Positions 8,412 to 16,298 of a stretch of 64,000 nt of DNA are shown here, in pieces. Position 1 is the stretch's first letter. Every line of letters starts with the position of its first letter. The translations under genes were made by a program, and so were the position numbers. The stretch is taken from assembly GCF_013344685.1 (NCBI RefSeq), contig NZ_CP050137.1, positions 2,721,001 to 2,785,000 on the forward strand, in the 5' to 3' direction. The notes under the pieces were generated by a model. It worked only from the letters and a program-made list of their open reading frames with translations. It was not told where the DNA came from and did no database searches. The DNA is from Sphingomonas sp. CL5.1. Lineage in GTDB: Bacteria; Pseudomonadota; Alphaproteobacteria; Sphingomonadales; Sphingomonadaceae.

Positions 8412-9134
8412 ATGAAGGGCAAGGTTCTGGGATTCTCGGCCGACGCCGGCACGGGGGCGATCGCGGGCGACGACGGCAAGCGCTACGTCTTTTCCGTCGC
8501 GGACTGGCAGGGCGGCCAGCCAGTCAATCCCGGCGCGCGGGTCGATTTCGAGGCGGATGGGCAGGTGGCGCGCGGCATCTACGCCGAAGCGGGCGGGGCC
8601 GGCATCGACATGGGGGCGATCGCCGCCTCGCCCGCGGTGGGCAGGGCGAAGTCGCTGCTCACCGGCACGATCGCGGTGCCGATCGCGATCGTCGCCCTGC
8701 TGGCCTGTGTGATGCCCGCGCTCTCCATGCCGCAGAAAAGCGTGTCGCTGCTCGATCTTCCGTCGATCCTGACGATCCTCAACCCGTTCGGCGCGCTCGG
8801 CGGCGGGGACGAGGGCGCGGGCGGCCCAAGCGCGGGATTCAAGCTGCTGCTGATGCTGCGCTTCGCCGCGCCTCTGCTGTCGGCGCTGCTGCTGTGGCAG
8901 GCGTGGCGCGGCGGCGCGCTCCGTATGGTGACGCTGGCGGCGGGCGCGGCGTCTATCCTCGCCTTCCTGCTGGTGATGCTGGTCAGGACGGGGATCACCT
9001 CGCAAGGCGGGATGTTCGGGGAGGCGATCGGCTCGGCGCTGAGCACCGGCTTCGGCGCGTGGCTGTTGCTGTTGTGCGGGATCGGCCTCATCCTCGCCGG
9101 GCTGGGCAAGATCACCAGCCCGTTCAAGGCGTGA
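8412..9134 (+). CDS. Cold-shock-domain protein fused to a four-helix membrane region
   Basis: A 240-residue protein. The first 60 residues read as an OB-fold cold-shock-like domain (MKGKVLGFSADAGTGAIAGD, then GKRYVFSVADW), but RNP1 is degenerate (GTGAIAG instead of GFGFI). Four hydrophobic segments follow at about 80-105, 150-170, 180-200 and 213-238. The start at 8412 has GGGAG six bases upstream; the ATG at 8406 would leave no spacing. Divergent from the kinase gene, with about 100 bases between them. Function unknown; a membrane-tethered nucleic-acid-binding or stress protein is only a guess. Confidence 0.7.
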   Translation: MKGKVLGFSADAGTGAIAGDDGKRYVFSVADWQGGQPVNPGARVDFEADGQVARGIYAEAGGAGIDMGAIAASPAVGRAKSLLTGTIAVPIAIVALLACVMPALSMPQKSVSLLDLPSILTILNPFGALGGGDEGAGGPSAGFKLLLMLRFAAPLLSALLLWQAWRGGALRMVTLAAGAASILAFLLVMLVRTGITSQGGMFGEAIGSALSTGFGAWLLLLCGIGLILAGLGKITSPFKA

Positions 9135-9157
9135 CGCGGCGAAGGGAGGATCAGGCG

Positions 9158-10336
9158 ATGACCACGCATTCACGCACGCTCGCATCGGCCGTGCTCGTCT
9201 TGCTCGGCGCGGCGATCCCGGCGGTCGTCGCCGCGCAGGCGCAGCCGTCCCGCCCGGCGGCGGTGGCGCAACTGTTCGCGCGCTTCCTGCTGCCGGCCAA
9301 CGTCGATTATTCGCTCGGCGACTGGGACACGGCGCGCAAGGTCTCCGGCGTCCAATGGGGGAAGGGGCCGCTGCCGCTCGACAAGGCGACGCCGGACGGC
9401 GATTTCTTCGCCATGCCGGGCCGCGCGATGATCGGTGGCCAGCCGGTGACGCTGGCCGCCAATGGCGCGCGGACGATGGTGGGAAGCGTCTATCTGCTCG
9501 ATCCGCAGCCGCTCCCCTCGCCGGAGGGGGTGGTGGCGGGGTTCCGGGCCGCCGGCTTCACGCTTGCCCCGGCGCGCTGCACGATCGGCAACCGGCCCTA
9601 TCCCGACGGGCGGCGCTGGTATCGCATCGGCTATCCCGCGAAGCGGGCGGCGTTCCTCTACGCCGCGCCGCTCAGGTCCGGCGGGACGGGCTATATCCTC
9701 TATCTCGGCGGCCTGCCCGCGATGTCGGAACGCGACGCCGGCCTCTACACCGAAGATTGTTCCGGCAAGGCCGCGCCCACGCCGGGCGCTCGCACCGGCA
9801 CCGAGGCGGTCGTGACGCTGATCGACCGGCTGATGCGCCCGGCGGGCGCGCCGCCCGCGCTGAACTGGGCGGAGGTGCAGAAGCTGCCGGCGCTTTCGTG
9901 GCACCCGCCCGTGAAGAAGCTGACGGTGCCCTATCCGCCCGGCGGGGACGATCCCAATCCCTATACGCTGGACGGCGCGCTCGATACGCCGACCACGAAA
10001 TCCGAGGCGCGGGCGACGGGCAATGCGCAGATGGCGACGCGCTTCTATTTCCTGGGCCTCGATCACATGCGGCCGACCGAGGTGTTCGACCGGCTCCGCG
10101 CGCAGGGCTATCGCATTGCCGCCGTCCGCTGCGGCAAGCCCTATACGAAGATGAGCGAGAACTGGTTCGCGATCACCGCGCCCGGCAAGCGGCCGGCGAT
10201 CCTCTATCGCTCCGCCTATCTCGATACCGGCACGCCGGTGATGAACTATGTGCTGCGGATCGACAACGTGATGCCCCCGATCGCGCAGGGCCAGCGCCCC
10301 GCGCCGTCGGCGGGCTGCCCCGATCTGTTCCGCTAG
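9158..10336 (+). CDS. Secreted protein with two repeated domains, function unknown
   Basis: A 392-residue protein with a Sec signal peptide (residues 1-27, cleavage near AVVAAQA). It contains an internal duplication: a block at about 125-190 (VVAGFRAAGFTLAPARCTIG ... AAFLYAAPLRSGGTGYILYL) is echoed at about 310-375 (VFDRLRAQGYRIAAVRCGKP ... PAILYRSAYLDTGTPVMNYV). Each copy has one cysteine at the equivalent position. An RBS (GGGAGGA, 9144-9150) precedes the ATG. It follows the cold-shock-domain membrane gene by 23 bases and is probably co-transcribed. I do not recognise the family. Confidence 0.72.
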   Translation: MTTHSRTLASAVLVLLGAAIPAVVAAQAQPSRPAAVAQLFARFLLPANVDYSLGDWDTARKVSGVQWGKGPLPLDKATPDGDFFAMPGRAMIGGQPVTLAANGARTMVGSVYLLDPQPLPSPEGVVAGFRAAGFTLAPARCTIGNRPYPDGRRWYRIGYPAKRAAFLYAAPLRSGGTGYILYLGGLPAMSERDAGLYTEDCSGKAAPTPGARTGTEAVVTLIDRLMRPAGAPPALNWAEVQKLPALSWHPPVKKLTVPYPPGGDDPNPYTLDGALDTPTTKSEARATGNAQMATRFYFLGLDHMRPTEVFDRLRAQGYRIAAVRCGKPYTKMSENWFAITAPGKRPAILYRSAYLDTGTPVMNYVLRIDNVMPPIAQGQRPAPSAGCPDLFR

Positions 10337-10343
10337 GGCGATG

Positions 10344-11042
10344 CTACAATAGCCAGGAGAAAGCGCGGCGCAGGTAATCCTCGCCCCCGGTCCGGGCTAT
10401 CTCGCCGTGCGCCACGATGACGCGCTCGGGATGCGCGTCGAGCAAGGCGCGCATCCTGGGCCGGGCTGCCGCGCGATGCCGAAAGCTGAGGCGGTATTCG
10501 GGCGGGGGATAGCCCCAGCCTTCGACCATCTTCGCCATTCTGGCGATCGTCCGCAGCCACCACGGCCAATGGTCCGCCAGGAACGCCTTGCCGAACGGCT
10601 GTGACAGGTCCGCGATGATCGCGGTGCGCGAGGCGCGATGATAGAAGATCAGCTCGTCGAGCAGCGGCGAGTTGGTGAAATGGAACTGGTCGATCTGACC
10701 CGCCCATTCCGGCGGCGGATCATCCCCCAGCGTTCCGGAGAAGCTCAGGGCCTCAAGCTTCGCGATGGTCGATGGAGTGCCCCACATGCGCGCATCGGGG
10801 AAGGCCCGCTGCCACGCGCCGAGGAACAGATAATGGAGCCTGTTCGGGCTGACGAGGTGCCGCACCGGCCCGAGCGCCCGCACCTGCCGTTCGATGTCCG
10901 CCGTCAGCTCGACCGGCGACCAGATCCACAGGTCACCGTTGTCGAGGCGCACCACCGCCATGCGGGTGGGATAATCGTATCCGAAGAACGGAACGATTCC
11001 GCCATCTCCCGTCCAGATGTCCGGCCCCAGGGGTTCCAGCAT
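10344..11042 (-). CDS. DUF4336 family protein (metallo-beta-lactamase-like fold)
   Basis: A 232-residue protein. The start is typical of DUF4336 proteins (MLEPLGPDIWTGDG, then GYDYPTRMAVVRL and LWIWSPVEL), and HLVSPNRLHYLFLGAWQRAF occupies the place of the metal-binding loop of metallo-beta-lactamases. The classical HxHxDH motif is not present, so it may not be a hydrolase. Convergent with the secreted repeat-domain gene, 7 bases between stops. Confidence 0.8.
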   Translation of the reverse strand: MLEPLGPDIWTGDGGIVPFFGYDYPTRMAVVRLDNGDLWIWSPVELTADIERQVRALGPVRHLVSPNRLHYLFLGAWQRAFPDARMWGTPSTIAKLEALSFSGTLGDDPPPEWAGQIDQFHFTNSPLLDELIFYHRASRTAIIADLSQPFGKAFLADHWPWWLRTIARMAKMVEGWGYPPPEYRLSFRHRAAARPRMRALLDAHPERVIVAHGEIARTGGEDYLRRAFSWLL

Positions 11043-11276
11043 GACGACTCACCAAGGAATGAAAAACCGGGATTGCCGCGATATTGTCCCCGAACGCCGT
11101 CCGATGAAAGGCCCGTCGTCCGTGCGGGGCGGGAAGTCGGCAGAGACAAGTCCGCCTTCGCGCGGGCGCGTCGAAGGCGGATTGTCGAGGCAATGCGGGG
11201 AGGCTGGTCGCCCGGTTCGGGAAACCGGAATCATCCGGGGTGTAAACGGCGCGTCAAAGCCCTAAGCGGGCCGGAT

Positions 11277-12578
11277 ATGATCGACTCGCCTCCCGTGAAG
11301 CGCGACACGATGCGCCGGACCAGGGTCCTGCTCCGGCGCCACGGCCCGACCGCCCCGGTGTGGCGCGGCCGCGCGGCGATCATCGGCGGGGCGGTGTTCG
11401 TCGGCCTCGCCGCGATTTCCTTCGCGTGGCTCGCCGACCGGGCGAACGGGTTGTTCCACCTCCTCGTGATGCATTGCTGGTGGTTGCCGCTGCTGGTGAC
11501 GCCGGCCGGCTATGTCCTCATCATCTGGATCACCAACCGGCTGGCGCCCGCCGCGCGCGGATCGGGCATCCCCCAGATCATCGCGGCCAAGCGTGACCCG
11601 GCCGGCGCCATGGGCGATCTCACCTCCGGGCGCACCGCCGTGCTGAAGGCGATCCTCACCGCCGGCGCGCTGACGATCGGCGCGTCGGTCGGGCGCGAGG
11701 GGCCGACCGTCCAGCTCGGCGCGACGATCATGGCCTATGCGCACCGGCTGCTGCGGGTGCCGCTCAACGCCTCGGTGCTGGTGGCGGGCGCTGCGGCCGG
11801 CGTCGCGGCGGCGTTCAACACGCCGCTGGCGGGCGTCGCCTTCGCGATCGAGGAGCTGGCCGCCGCCTATGAGCAGCGCATGACCCTGCTGGTGATGACC
11901 GCCGTGCTGATCGCCGGCATGGTCGCGCAGGGCGTGGCGGGCGATTACGTCTATTTCGGCATCGTCGGCCAGACCCTGCCGTTCACCGCCGTGGTGATCC
12001 TGGCCCCGGTCGCGGGGGTGCTGGGCGGCGCTTTCGGCGGCCTGTTCTCCAGGCTAACCCTGTGGTTCGCGCGCGGCGGCGCCAGCCGCATCTCGGGCGG
12101 GCGGCCGTTGCTGCTCGCGGGCGTGTGCGGGCTGATCGTCGCGGGGATCGGCGTTGCGAGCGGGATGACATGGGGGACGGGCTACGGCCCCGCGCGCGCC
12201 ATCATCGAAGGGCATGATGCGCCGCTCTCGTTCGGCGCGGCCAAGTTCGTCAGCACGCTGGCGACCGCCGCCGCCGGATTGCCGGGCGGAATCTTCGCGC
12301 CGAGCCTCGCCACCGGGGCGGGATTGGGGAACCTGCTCCACGCGCTCTTCCCGAACGAGCCGACCGGCGCGCTCGTGCTGCTGGCGATGGCCGGTTACTT
12401 CACCGGCGTCGTGCGCGCGCCGCTGACGGCGGTCATCATCATGTCCGAGACGACCGGCAGCCGCGGGCTGATGCTCCCGCTGCTCGCCACCGCGCTGATC
12501 GCCGAACCCGTCGCCTCGCTCGTTTGCCGGGAGCGGCTGTATCACGGTCTGTCGATGGGATTCTTGCGGCCTCGTTGA
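11277..12578 (+). CDS. CLC-type chloride/proton antiporter
   Basis: A 433-residue polytopic protein with the CLC signature loops: GSGIPQ (about 95-100), GREGPTVQ with the gating glutamate (about 138-145) and the GIFAPSLATGAGLG selectivity element (about 338-351), plus the EELAAAYEQ helix that supplies the internal proton glutamate in exchangers. Inner-membrane 2Cl-/H+ exchange is the family role; acid resistance or charge compensation is inference. The ATG at 11277 is the first plausible start after a 234-base gap in which I see no gene. No CBS domain is present. Confidence 0.9.
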   Translation: MIDSPPVKRDTMRRTRVLLRRHGPTAPVWRGRAAIIGGAVFVGLAAISFAWLADRANGLFHLLVMHCWWLPLLVTPAGYVLIIWITNRLAPAARGSGIPQIIAAKRDPAGAMGDLTSGRTAVLKAILTAGALTIGASVGREGPTVQLGATIMAYAHRLLRVPLNASVLVAGAAAGVAAAFNTPLAGVAFAIEELAAAYEQRMTLLVMTAVLIAGMVAQGVAGDYVYFGIVGQTLPFTAVVILAPVAGVLGGAFGGLFSRLTLWFARGGASRISGGRPLLLAGVCGLIVAGIGVASGMTWGTGYGPARAIIEGHDAPLSFGAAKFVSTLATAAAGLPGGIFAPSLATGAGLGNLLHALFPNEPTGALVLLAMAGYFTGVVRAPLTAVIIMSETTGSRGLMLPLLATALIAEPVASLVCRERLYHGLSMGFLRPR

Positions 12579-12598
12579 GGCGCTGTGCCGGCCGCCCG

Positions 12599-13387
12599 TC
12601 ACGATCGGCAGCCCGCCGCGCGAGGCGCGCCAGCGACGTTTTGATGCAGGAATTCCCTTATCGACAGCGCGTTGCCGGTGGCGGCGAACGCGGCGGTGTT
12701 GTCGAATATGCACCACGGCGTCAGTCCGCGACCGGTCTCCGCGCGAAGCCGCTCCGCGTAGCGCGCGATCGCCTGCGTGTCGTATGGCGAGTGATACATT
12801 GCCGGCGATCCGTGCAGGCGCCAGTAGGCCAGCCCGCGCCATCCTCCCGGAGCGGCCGCCGCCGCTACGGGCGCGGGATCGGCTGCCACCCGCGCGACCC
12901 GGAGCCGATCGAGCGCCGCATCGGCCGCGCCGGTGAACCACGTCGCATTGCGCGGCTCACAGGCGATTTCCGCGTCGATCGCATCCCGCAAACCGGTGAA
13001 GAACCGCTCGGCCACGCTGGCGTCGTAGCGAAGCCCCGGCGGCAATTGCACGAGCAGGACCCCCAGCTTGCTCCCCAGTTGCGTCACTTCGCCGGCGAAC
13101 CGGGCGATCAGCGGATCAACATCGATCAGCCTCGCGTGATGGGTGATCGCTCGCGGGACCTTCACCGAGAAGCGGAACCATCCGGGCGTGCTCGCCGCCC
13201 ATCTTTCCCAGGTCTGGGGCCGGTGCGCCCGATAGAAGGAGGAATTCACTTCCACCGCGTCGAAGGTCCGGGAATAGCGTTCCAGCACCGTGCCTTCCGC
13301 CGGAAACGCCGCCGCGTCGTGGCGCGCGATGCTCCAGCCCGCTGTCCCGATCATCGCGCGAATTTCGCTCTTTCCGGGCGGACGCAT
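12599..13387 (-). CDS. DUF72 family protein
   Basis: A 262-residue protein starting IGTAGWSIARHDAAAFP, followed by LERYSRTFDAVEVNSSFYR and FRFSVKVPRAITH, which are diagnostic DUF72 (YecE-like TIM-barrel) blocks. LGVLLVQLPPGL and the C-terminal CIFDNTAAFAATGNAL also match. Biochemical activity unknown in the family. It follows the DUF1989 gene by 12 bases on the same strand, so it is probably the last gene of a three-gene operon. An alternative start is the ATG at 13354. Confidence 0.9.
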   Translation of the reverse strand: MRPPGKSEIRAMIGTAGWSIARHDAAAFPAEGTVLERYSRTFDAVEVNSSFYRAHRPQTWERWAASTPGWFRFSVKVPRAITHHARLIDVDPLIARFAGEVTQLGSKLGVLLVQLPPGLRYDASVAERFFTGLRDAIDAEIACEPRNATWFTGAADAALDRLRVARVAADPAPVAAAAAPGGWRGLAYWRLHGSPAMYHSPYDTQAIARYAERLRAETGRGLTPWCIFDNTAAFAATGNALSIREFLHQNVAGAPRAAGCRS

Positions 13388-13399
13388 AGCCGGTCCGCC

Positions 13400-14002
13400 C
13401 TACCCGAGCGGCGCATCGATGCGGTAATGGATCGGCTTGAAGGAGCCGCCATTGGAATCGGGCGCCGAACAGGCGGTCAGCCCGACGATCAGGTCCATCT
13501 CCGCGCGGAAGGAGATATGATCGCCGGCCTTGCTGATCGGCGGCAACACCCTGAGCCTGCCGGAATCCGCGTCGACGGGCACGTTCATGAAGCAATTGAA
13601 CGCGACCGGAATGCGATCCGGGCCGATGCCATGGGGGTGCAGCGCTTCCGCCAGGTTGCCGAAGCATCCGCGATGCGGCGGCAGGTCGGGATAGAAATGC
13701 AGGAAGGTGTCGATCGAGCAGGGCGTCAGCAGGAAATCGTGGCACCCCACGCTGTCGTCGACGATCGTCAGCATGACACGCGAGCGGTTCGAATAGAGCT
13801 TGTACCCCACGGTGAGCCTTATCGTCTCGGCATAGTCGAGCGTGCGCCCTGACGAGATCACCTCATCCGTATCCTCGGCATTATAGGCCAGCAGATCGGC
13901 GACCTGCTCGCCGCGCGGATCGATCACGGTCAGCGTCGCGCCCAGCGGGAGGCGGAAGGCGGTGCCGCTCCGTTCGGGGATGACCTGCACGTCCGGGGTC
14001 AT
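13400..14002 (-). CDS. DUF1989 family (urea carboxylase-associated) protein
   Basis: A 200-residue protein. Family blocks seen: GTAFRLPLGATLTVIDPRGEQVADL near the start (given in part), the central DSVGCHDFLLTPCS with its conserved Gly-Cys-His-Asp, PVAFNCFMNVPV and the closing AEMDLIVGLTACSAPDSN. Related proteins occur beside urea amidolyase or guanidine-metabolism genes. Its start overlaps the stop of the upstream YqcI/YcgG-like gene by 4 bases (13999-14002, ATGA), so the two are translationally coupled and probably act together on a guanidino or urea-like compound; this is inference. Confidence 0.85.
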   Translation of the reverse strand: MTPDVQVIPERSGTAFRLPLGATLTVIDPRGEQVADLLAYNAEDTDEVISSGRTLDYAETIRLTVGYKLYSNRSRVMLTIVDDSVGCHDFLLTPCSIDTFLHFYPDLPPHRGCFGNLAEALHPHGIGPDRIPVAFNCFMNVPVDADSGRLRVLPPISKAGDHISFRAEMDLIVGLTACSAPDSNGGSFKPIHYRIDAPLG

Positions 14003-14685
14003 TCGCTCGCCCCACGATATTCGAACGGCGCTTTCCAGTCATGGTCGACCATCCGGCCCGAATATTGCCGCGCCTCGCTCGTTTCTCCGTGGCGGGCGAG
14101 CATCGGGTTGCTGGAACCGGCGAGCTGCTCGTCGCGAACGAGTATCTTCTCGCGCAACCCTTCATATTTGTCGGCGTCGCGCAGGCGCTCGAACTGGTCG
14201 TGCAGGTTGAACACCAGCGCGGGATGTTCGAAACGCCGCGCCGGGCGACTGGCGTTCGGGTGCAGCCCGACGATGAAGAAGGCCTCCCCGCCAAAACTCA
14301 GCGAGAAATGCGGGTTGGCCGGGTCCGCGCTCACACGATCATCATATTCCTGACCGCGCCAGACGTCCTTGTCGCTGAGCGATTGCACGCGTGCCCATAG
14401 CGCCGCCTCGAACTCTCGCTCGGTCAGCTTCTCGGGGCCGTTGAACACCACGGCATAGCTCTGGAAAAGGACGGGATCGGCGCGATAGCCCTGAACAAAC
14501 CGCAGCAGTCCCTCATGGATCCTCAGGTCATCCCACGCACTGTCGATCCGGTCGCAGGCCAGGACGGTAAGCCTGCCGCGCGCGAGGGCGGATTTCGCCC
14601 CGACACATGGGAACGGTGCAGCCGCGACATGCGCGGAAAGTTTCCGCTCGAGCTTCGCCTGAGCGTCGTGAGTCCAATGGAACAT
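13999..14685 (-). CDS. YqcI/YcgG family protein, GntA/DcsA-like heme N-hydroxylase candidate
   Basis: A 228-residue protein of the YqcI/YcgG family: FPCVGAKSALARGRL with its conserved cysteine near residue 27, FQSYAVVFNGPE, FEAALWARVQSLSDKD, and HFSLSFGGEAFFIVGLHPNA followed by ARRFEHPALVFNLHDQFE. Members include heme-dependent enzymes that N-hydroxylate arginine-type guanidino groups (GntA in guanitoxin, DcsA in cycloserine biosynthesis). The coupled DUF1989 gene and absence of other biosynthetic genes leave the substrate open. Confidence 0.82.
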   Translation of the reverse strand: MFHWTHDAQAKLERKLSAHVAAAPFPCVGAKSALARGRLTVLACDRIDSAWDDLRIHEGLLRFVQGYRADPVLFQSYAVVFNGPEKLTEREFEAALWARVQSLSDKDVWRGQEYDDRVSADPANPHFSLSFGGEAFFIVGLHPNASRPARRFEHPALVFNLHDQFERLRDADKYEGLREKILVRDEQLAGSSNPMLARHGETSEARQYSGRMVDHDWKAPFEYRGASE

Positions 14686-14754
14686 GAATATGTCTCGCCG
14701 GAAATTGGCAGGGATTGCACACGATCGGACGAACGATCGGGATCGTCGGTGGTT

Positions 14755-14977
14755 TCAGGCAAGCTGGCGGGCGCCGATCCGTTTGCGGCCGTGTTCGGGA
14801 AAATATTGGTCGGGCGATCCGACGCGCGGTGGCGAATCCTTGCTCGCCTTCCTTCGCCAAAACCTGAACAGCGGCGTCGAGCACCGCCTCGACCAGCAGG
14901 TTGGATCGCACCTCTCCCGGCCCCTTCCGCGAGGAAAGGCGGGGGTTCCGGGCGGCCGTCATGCGGTTTTCCGCCAA
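14755..14977 (-). pseudogene. TetR/AcrR N-terminal remnant with internal deletion
   Basis: From the ATG at 14977 the frame reads like a TetR DNA-binding domain (LLVEAVLDAAVQVLAKEGEQ then GFATARRIA). The recognition-helix segment expected next is missing; a YQYFP-like block (DQYFPEH) appears immediately afterwards in another frame and stops at 14755. This looks like a deletion of roughly 30 bases in the helix-turn-helix, leaving a dead regulator. It is divergent from the O-methyltransferase gene, a pair often seen intact, so that gene may have lost its repressor. Confidence 0.5.
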
Positions 14978-15059
14978 TGCGAATAGTCAAACCTGACGAA
15001 TTGATCGTATTTTTCGTGGAGGCAAGCAAATCGAACCGCCTGCCGATCGGAGAATCCAC

Positions 15060-15725
15060 ATGACCACGCTTTCGAGCGCCCCCGTGGCGCCTCTTCTCAC
15101 GCGCCTGTTCGCCGAAGCCGACGCCAACCCGCCGGCGCAAAGCCCGGTCTTCGCCGGAGTCGCCGGCGAGGATCAGGATCGGATGATGCGCAGCAAGACC
15201 GACTATCGCGATTTCTACGCCAGGCTGAAGGACTTCGCCCTGCCGGTATCGCCCCAGGTAGGCGGCTTGCTCTACATGCTCGCGCGCGCCATCAACGCGC
15301 GCTCGATCGTCGAGTTCGGCACGTCGTTCGGCCTGTCGACGCTGCATCTGGCGGCCGCGCTGCGCGACAACGGCGGCGGCCGGCTTGTCACCAGTGAGTT
15401 CGAGCCGGCCAAGCTCGCCAGGGCAAGGGCCAATCTCGCCGAAGGCGGTCTCGCCGACCTCGTCGAGTTCCGCGAGGGCGATGCGCTCGAAACGCTGGCG
15501 GTGGACCTGCCGGAGACGATCGACCTGCTGCTCCTCGATGGCGCGAAGGCGCTCTACCCGGATATCCTTGACCGGGTGGAGGATCGCTTGCGGCCGGGCG
15601 CGATCCTGATCGCCGACAATGCCGATTATTGCCCGGAATATCTGGCGCGTGTCCGTAATGTTGCAGATGGCTATATGTCGATGCCCTTCACCGACGACGT
15701 GGAGCTGTCCATCCGCCTCGGCTGA
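15060..15725 (+). CDS. SAM-dependent O-methyltransferase
   Basis: A 221-residue class I methyltransferase of the catechol-OMT-like O-methyltransferase family 3. SAM-binding motif I is ARSIVEFGTSFGLSTLHLA (about 80-98); acidic motif II is in VTSEFEPAKLARARANL; the DLLLLDGAKALYPDIL stretch (about 157-172) carries the metal and SAM Asp residues, and IADNADY is the second metal motif (Asp-Asn). The start has GGAGAA just upstream. A truncated TetR gene is divergent. Substrate unknown. Confidence 0.88.
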   Translation: MTTLSSAPVAPLLTRLFAEADANPPAQSPVFAGVAGEDQDRMMRSKTDYRDFYARLKDFALPVSPQVGGLLYMLARAINARSIVEFGTSFGLSTLHLAAALRDNGGGRLVTSEFEPAKLARARANLAEGGLADLVEFREGDALETLAVDLPETIDLLLLDGAKALYPDILDRVEDRLRPGAILIADNADYCPEYLARVRNVADGYMSMPFTDDVELSIRLG

Positions 15726-15914
15726 TCTTCCGGCTCGCACGAGGACGACCGGCCGCCCGGTTCCCCCATCGGGGGCCGGGCTTGCGGGCGGGGGATGCCG
15801 ACGCGGACGGTGGCCGGACGGGTGTCCCAGACGCGGAAAAGGGCGAAAACCCGGTTGCCGATTCAACCGATTGGCGTATTATTGCGAATGACTTGCAAAT
15901 AGTTGGGAGGTTGT

Positions 15915-16298
15915 ATGAGTGCCGCCGATATTGCCGTTGGCGATCAAGCCGTTCTCATCGCGCTGAGATGCTGGTCGATGGCGCGATGCGGCGGCGAACC
16001 CGTACAGTCGGTCCTGTCCCGCGCGCTTGATCGCTTCGAGCTCGCGATCCTGTCGCCGGTGCTCGACAGCCTGCTCCGATTCTACGAGATCGCGCTCGGG
16101 CGACGGATCGTGGTGGGTCATGGGGCGGGGCCGAGCGACGACGAGCGCCTGCTTCAGGACCTGATCGCGGGACGCGCTCTCTCGAACGACTGTTTGAACT
16201 GCGAGAAGCGCGCGAGGAGCGATTTCCAATGCGCGCTCTGCTCGGCGCGCATCATGCTGCGGCTCGCCTGCGCGGATCGAACGGGGCTTGCGCGATGA
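15915..16298 (+). CDS. Hypothetical protein with cysteine cluster
   Basis: A 127-residue protein starting at the ATG at 15915, preceded by GGGAGG (15905-15910). It is helical and Cys-rich toward the C-terminus: CLNCEKRARSDFQCALC gives CxxC and CxxC pairs that could bind a metal such as zinc. The last four bases overlap the next gene's start (ATGA at 16295), so the pair is coupled. I do not recognise a family. Confidence 0.7.
   Translation: MSAADIAVGDQAVLIALRCWSMARCGGEPVQSVLSRALDRFELAILSPVLDSLLRFYEIALGRRIVVGHGAGPSDDERLLQDLIAGRALSNDCLNCEKRARSDFQCALCSARIMLRLACADRTGLAR

Noticed and set aside
11043..11276. Small gene between DUF4336 and the CLC antiporter
   Set aside because: Short frames here lack an RBS and domain signal; more likely promoter DNA.
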